Origin: Gigaspora rosea
Lineage: Eukaryota > Glomeromycota > Glomeromycetes > Diversisporales > Gigasporaceae
NCBI GenBank assembly: GCA_003550325.1
Contig: QKWP01000250.1
Coordinates: forward strand, 213,495-277,494
Direction: 5' to 3'
Length of the DNA stretch: 64,000 nucleotides
In this document: piece after piece, positions 58,721-64,000 of the stretch
How the letters are laid out: the number at the start of each line of letters is the position of its first letter
How positions within the stretch are numbered: the stretch's first letter is position 1
Program-made: the position numbers and the translations under genes
Notes under the pieces: model-generated
Databases searched by the model: none
The model's input: the letters and a program-made list of their open reading frames with translations, nothing else
What the model was told of the DNA's origin: nothing

Positions 58721-59675
58721 GTAGTTTTTAGTAGAGTCCTATCTATTAATTATTTATCCGGTTATCTATTGAATATCTGATTTTAACAAGAGAACGGAGT
58801 GTGGTATACATAACTCTAATAAGCAGGTGAATAATATGTAATAAATTAATAATTCATGCAATATGATATGTATAATAGAATTGAATAAAGTATGCCATCT
58901 GATGTCTCCTTAGTAGGGGTTTTATAAAAAAATATATATATCTGGTTTCTAATAAATAATTGGATAAAAATGAATTACCAGATGGATAATCGAATTATTT
59001 GGATTATGTACTATCAATGCAAGGGATATGCTTTTTTTTGATCGAACATTGATAAGTAATTGTTAGAGTTATTACCCAGGTTGGGTGACCCATAAGGTCA
59101 CCCGACCCGATGAGTCACGGGTCAGAAATTGGCTAACCCAGGTCAAACGAGTCAAGATTTAGAATAGGTAAATTTATTAAATTACAAATAAATATTGATA
59201 TAAAAGTATTGTTTTAAATACAGTAGAACACTTTTTTTTTATTTCTAGAGTTATTACTCAGATCGGGTTACCTGTACGGGTCACCGACCTGATGGGTCAC
59301 GGGTCAGAAATTGGGTCAAACAGGTCAAGATTCAAAATAGGTAAAGTTTAATATTAAAAAATTATTGTTTTTATAAAAACATATTAAATAGAATGCATTT
59401 TTTTGTTATTAAGTATTCCTCCAAATAAAATATATTTTATGCGAGTAGGTATCACTATTTGCATCAATCTGAAAATACTAACACGATTTATTGCTTTATT
59501 TAATGATAAATATTTAGCAATTTTTCTTTAAAGTTCGTTTACAATTTTCATTCTAATGGTTTATTTAAATCTTTAGGTGATTTCCTATAACTGCATCACA
59601 CTGTTTTTCCTCTCATTTTTAATGCAAACACGTTAGTTAGATCGAATATTAATGAGATATTTAATAATAATATTA
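58721..59675. repeat. non-coding stretch with two direct copies of a GGGTCA-rich patch
   Basis: 59066-59165 and 59247-59335 share GAGTTATTACYCAG, TGGGTCACGGGTCAGAAATT and AAACRGGTCAAG in direct order. Related sequence in inverted order lies at 61305-61460. The rest is AT-rich. Confidence 0.6.
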
Positions 59676-59678
59676 GTA

Positions 59679-59881
59679 CAGTCAACTCTCTCTAATCCGA
59701 ACTACTGGGTCTACTTTTTTTTACTATGTAAAAATTTGGAAATGTTCAGTTTTCAAAAGTTATATATGGCTTATCTGAACTTTATAATAAAATTTACAAA
59801 TGTTCTAGAAGATTTTGTTCAGTTTAGAGAGAGTTTAATAGTGTTCGGTTTAGAGAGGTTCGGATTAGAGAGAGGCGACTG
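59679..59881. mobile_element. Tc1/mariner (pogo)-type MITE
   Basis: CAGTCAACTCTCTCTAATCC and GGATTAGAGAGAGGCGACTG form the ends with TA on each side (59677-59678, 59882-59883). 203 bp. The ORF at 59652-59915 runs across it and is not a gene. Confidence 0.85.
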
Positions 59882-60014
59882 TATTTCTAAATTTTTTCAT
59901 TTGCTTTTTTTTTAATTTGTTAAATGGATACTGATTCTAAATGACAATTCAGAATCAATATAAATTCAGAAATGATATGGAAAATATATAAACTGCTTAT
60001 CATTTTAGATATAT

Positions 60015-60438
60015 TATCGTAGATTCTCCAAAATAAGCAATCCCTAAAATAAGCAACCCCCAAAAAACTCAAAAAACGTATTAGCAGTTTCTACATATAA
60101 AACTTTTTTCTACTAAGTAAAATTCAAAAGGTCATATAAGTAAAGTTGTTCAGCGCATAAAAATACACCTATTACAATATTAATTATATTATATAGTTAA
60201 TCANTTCTACATATAAAACTTTTTTCTACTAAGTAAAATTCAAAAGGTCATATAAGTAAAGTTGTTCAGCGCATAAAAATACACCTATAGTAAAAATTTG
60301 GTGTCATTTGGACAACTTTTTATTAGTACGTTTTTCAATTTTTTCAAAAAACTCAATATTTCGAAAATAAGCAACCCCTTATTTTTTTGTGTAATTTTTT
60401 GGCCAAAAAAGGTAGCTTATTTTCGGGAATATACAGTA
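60015..60438. mobile_element. MITE family with CCGAAAATAAGC ends, copy 2 (reversed), disturbed by an N
   Basis: The ends TATCGTAGATTCTCCAAAAT and ATTTTCGGGAATATACAGTA match the copy at 46140-46456 in reverse orientation. The block CTACATATAAAACTTTTTTC through AAAAATACACCTAT occurs twice, once before and once after an N at 60204. Confidence 0.75.
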
Positions 60439-61685
60439 ATTGATTTTATTGAGTATTTTATTAAATATTTATTTAAAAGTATTAGGTTCACTCGGTTTCG
60501 ATCAACTCACTAATAATTAGTTCACAGAAAACTTAATTCGCAGTGAATTAATTTCAGGCAAGGTTATTTTGCAATCGATTAATTCACGGACAAGTCCGTT
60601 TCATAAAAAGTTATTTCACAAAAACTAATTTTGGCAAATTAATTCTAGTTATAAGTCGTTAGAGTTAAGTTTATATTTAAAGTTGATACAATTTATAAAA
60701 AAATTGTTGATAAAATATATTAAATTATTCATCTGTAAAATAATTTTGTCTATAAAATTATTATCTATGAACTATGTTTTCAACAAGCATTTTTGTCAGT
60801 GAAATAATATGGAAGTAGATTCATTTATTTATTATGTGTCGAATTATTTTATTTTTATTTCAAAAGAATCAACAATATAATTTAGTCCACAATAATAATG
60901 AGGTTTTAACTCCTTCGAAAATTAATTTATTACAATATTAATTATATTATATAGTTAATAAATACATAGCAACCAATGACTGTTTATTTGGCAGGTGAAA
61001 GATCCAAAAGATCACAAGGGTGATCATTTTTACTTGATCATTAAAAAGCATTTAGCCTTGAATTTAATTTTTACCCCATATTACGAAGGGGCTTAGCTTG
61101 CGAGCTTGTTGAATTCAAAGTCAGATATGCCGTTATTGTTGCGAAACATCCAGTAACGGACTTATTTGCTTTTTCTTTATAATAAATAAAAAAAATAAAT
61201 CGCTTGAGCTTAATCATCTATTTGACGTATAAATAGTACATTTTAATTTTAAGATTTACTTATAAAGTATAACGTTCTGGTTTTAGTACGACTGCTATTA
61301 TTTTCTGACCTGGGTCATAACTCTAGTTGAGACAAAAATTAAGCATGTTTCTGAAGACAATAAAAAAAACAAGGAGTTAACTCGTTGACCCGGGTCATAA
61401 CCTGAGTCAGTACTTGACCTGCCCAGGCCAGTAATTTTTGACCCGGATAAGACCTCTAGTAACAGTTATTGTTATTATTCAATAACCATTATAATATATA
61501 TGACCAATGAATAAGTATGGTTTAAATTTTGATTATGAAAAAAATAAGGAATATCAACCTGGCTTCATAGTGACGTTTAATTGCTATGATAGATAAAAAA
61601 AACCCCCTAATCAGTACTTAGCTTTTGCCGATTAATAAGTTTAGCTGTACACATACTTTTTGTGTAGCAAAATCAAAAAGTATCT
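60439..61685. other. non-coding stretch
   Basis: 60500-60800 is a patch of AATTCAC/GTGAATT and TTCACAAAA words. 61305-61460 is the inverted GGGTCA patch. No gene is seen. Confidence 0.5.
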
Positions 61686-61689
61686 AAGT

Positions 61690-62885
61690 TATCACCTTTA
61701 GCAAATTTCAAATACCTTTTTTTCATCCTTGTTTGTTGTCATAGTAGAGTTTAATATCAAGTTGTCTATTCGAGTTGCCTCTTTTAGCAGATTTCAAATA
61801 ACACTCAAAGACATTTTTTCGATCTTGTTTGTGTCCATACCTTCATACTATAGCAAAGACATTGACCATTCAAATTGTCTTCATCAGTCCCTGTTAGTGC
61901 CCTACCTTTGTCATAGTAGAGTTCAACACCACATTGTCCATTCTTTCAGTAGATTTAAATAACACTCAAATGCAATTTTTCATCCTTGTTTGTATTCATA
62001 CCTTTGTCATAGCAAAGTCTGACCATTTTTGAATTGTTTTTTTAATCAAATTTCAAATATCATTTGTGAGTTTTTTCGTCCTTGTTTGTGTCCATGTCTT
62101 AGCTATTAAAGTATAGCATTAGTTACTATTTGAAATTTGCCTTCTTCAAGAGATTTCAAATAACGATCAAATGCCTTTTCTTACCCTTGTTTGTGCCCAT
62201 GCTTTCATCATAGTAGAGTCCAATATTAAGTTTCCATTCAAATTGTCTCTTTCAGCAGATTTAAAATAACACTCAAAGTTCTTGTTTGTGCTCATACCTT
62301 CATTATAGCAAAGTCCAAATTATGTTGACCTTTCAAATAATCACGTGTTTTTTCATTCTTGTTTGTGCTTATATTTCGTCATAGCAGAGTCAACCATTAA
62401 GTTGTCTATTCGAATTGCCCTTTTAATAGTTCAAATAACACTCAAATGCCTTTTTTTATCCTTGTTTGTGTCTATGCCTTCGTTATGACAGGGTACAGTA
62501 TTAAGTTGACCATTCGAATTGGCTTAGCAATTTCAAATAATACTCAACCATGTTTTTTCATTATATGGGGTAGAGTCAATAGAAATAGGACAAATTTATT
62601 AGATAGATTTGTCCCATTTCTATTGACTTTACTCCATATACCTTTGTTATAGCAGAGTCCAATATTAAGTTGTCCATTCATTTTTTAATATTATTTTCAA
62701 CTGATTTCAATTCATTATAAAAATATAAAGATCGATAGATGCTTCAAAATAGCTAAATATGCTTGAAATATTTTATTATTCGGAGGTTCACATTCACCAA
62801 TTTTAATAATTACATTAAAATCTTCTTTATCTTCAAGAAGTTCAAAGTAACTACTTGAAAGGTTTTCAAAAAATTTTGCTGTTAT
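61690..62885 (-). pseudogene. BTB-Sel1 repeat protein, decayed into a minisatellite
   Basis: On the minus strand 62885-62690 reads FENLSSSYFELLEDKEDFNV then IIKIGECEPPNNKIFQAYLA and ILKHLSIFIF. This is the start of a BTB/POZ domain (usual pattern: LL.D..DYNV.I.VGE....KIF.AHS.IL..RS.YF). From 62680 to 61690 about nine units of 36 codons follow; the consensus YDKGMGTNKDEKKAFECYL then KSAERDNSNGQLNIGL is a Sel1 repeat. Frameshifts or stops occur in most units, and a small palindromic insert lies at 62562-62640. At DNA level this is a roughly 108-bp tandem repeat. The intact family would be BTB adaptor proteins with a Sel1 scaffold. Confidence 0.75.
62562..62640. mobile_element. 79-bp palindromic insert
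   Basis: TATGGGGTAGAGTCAATAGA and AATAGGACAAAT are mirrored by ATTTGTCCCATTTCTATTGA and CTTTACTCCATATA. It interrupts one Sel1 unit. Confidence 0.75.
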
Positions 62886-64000
62886 TTAGTTTAATGTTAG
62901 GGTACATAAGGCCATACACATAAATAAAATTGGTTCTTATCACCCAGCCGGGTGAATTTTTTTAAAAAAATCAAATGTTATTTTATATTAATATATATAG
63001 TTTTTAAGATTACTATATATATTTTTATATAAAGAGTTTTAAGTATTTAAAAAATTTATATAACATTTTTTAGATTATAACAATAACATCCAGGTGCTGG
63101 GTGCACTTGGTTGGATCTTAAGATGTTACGAGAACCAATTAATTTTATTTGCATGGCCTAAGCAAGAGTATGATAAAGTGGTACTGTAATACAAGAGTAC
63201 AGATTTCATATATCATTTCTGTAAGTACGTGTACAAGTACAAGCATATATATAAAAAATGTAAGGTTTCTAAGATATTGCGAGGAAATTATTTTGACATA
63301 GTAAAGACTCTTAATAGTAGCGTATTTTGATTGGCCATCTACTTACTGCGGCATAAAAAAAATTTTGGATTTTGCAATTTTTTGACCCGCCCGGATATGA
63401 AAACTAGTAAATTTTATTTGTGTCGCCTTAAAAAGGTATATAACAAAATTTATTATTATAGTTTCTACTATATAAGTATAAAATAGCATTAATTCAAAAA
63501 TCAAATACCTTTAAAATAGTATATATAGCTTCAAATTAATACCTATAAGCATAGGGTAGGAGGCACAGTAAAATTTTAGAGCATGCCCCTAAGCCAAGGC
63601 ATGCCCCTCTTATCGTGCCCAGGGCATGCCCCTAGGCAGTATTGTCACCGGACATAGTCCGAGCTATATTTGTCGGACTTGGACAATTTCAAACATTGTC
63701 CGATGTCCGTGTCCAAATTATGTCCGAGTAAATAGATTGTCACCGGACAATATCCGCACAATATTTGTCGGACATGGACATATTCGGACTCGGACATTGT
63801 CCGATGTCCGAAAAAAATTTATAAGTCTACAATTTGTAGTACCGTTCGAAATATTTAGCAAAGATTTAGAACTTGTAAATCTTTGCAATATTTCGAATAT
63901 TCATGTATCGTGCATTAGCAAAAAATATAAACAAAAAATTGTGACAGACTGTAAAATATTTTGAAATAATTCAAAATATTTTCATTTCTATACATTTATT
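62886..64000. other. non-coding stretch to the window end
   Basis: 63570-63640 repeats GGCATGCCCCT. 63640-63810 is a patch of TCGGAC/GTCCGA words (GTCACCGGACA, TTGTCGGAC). 63840-63900 holds a hairpin (AAATATTTAGCAAAGATT / AATCTTTGCAATATTTCG). The ORF at 63626-63964 is produced by the patch. Confidence 0.6.

Noticed and set aside
61690-62680. Plain satellite DNA
   Set aside because: The 108-bp period equals 36 codons and the minus strand spells Sel1 repeats after a BTB start.
63626-63964. 112-residue ORF
   Set aside because: Produced by the TCGGAC word patch.

Overview
The window looks like nuclear DNA of an arbuscular mycorrhizal fungus (Glomeromycotina, close to Rhizophagus). It is very AT-rich and gene-poor. 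The few protein families present are the ones expanded in that group: Sel1 repeats, TKL-like kinases with the N-terminal YGKC...CxxC module, F-box, kelch with a C-terminal membrane anchor, BTB-Sel1 and BTB-TLDc. These sit among Plavaka, Helitron, LINE, hAT and pogo-type transposons. This assignment rests on family recognition from the sequence only; no search was run.

Layout. 1-1525: the 3' end of a LINE with a poly-A tail. 4456-8803: a Sel1-repeat exon, a 2.3-kb tandem array, and a complete TKL-type kinase. 8800-17200: mostly non-coding, with foldback and pogo-type elements and a multi-exon unknown gene on the minus strand. 17240-24431: a Plavaka-type transposase gene broken up by nested inverted-repeat elements. 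24500-29700: a dense field of small inverted-repeat elements and dispersed repeats. 29745-32458: an F-box gene and a convergent kelch/transmembrane gene. 36463-45830: further small elements, a tRNA-derived SINE and a decayed Helitron. 45835-49184: a long inverted-repeat element filled with minisatellites. 49560-57200: a nearly full-length but decayed LINE. 57200-64000: BTB-TLDc and BTB-Sel1 remnants and repeats.

The most striking structure is at 4839-7149. The array consists of about 18 units of roughly 65-110 bp (one longer because of an insertion). Every boundary reads as a 3' splice site (mostly ..TTTAG), exactly three variable bases, then a 5' splice site (GTGAGTAT or GTAAGTAT). Read as introns, it is a chain of 18 three-base microexons plus one 12-base exon. 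It joins the Sel1 exon (phase 2) to the kinase exon (phase 2) without a stop. The whole 23-exon model is 1713 nt, i.e. 570 codons plus stop. Because each microexon is one codon long, skipping any of them would keep the frame. This is inferred from sequence and needs transcript data, but it is unlike an ordinary satellite or an ordinary gene.

The clearly intact genes are the kinase (three exons), the F-box gene and the kelch gene. Nearly all other coding sequence is broken transposon or pseudogene.
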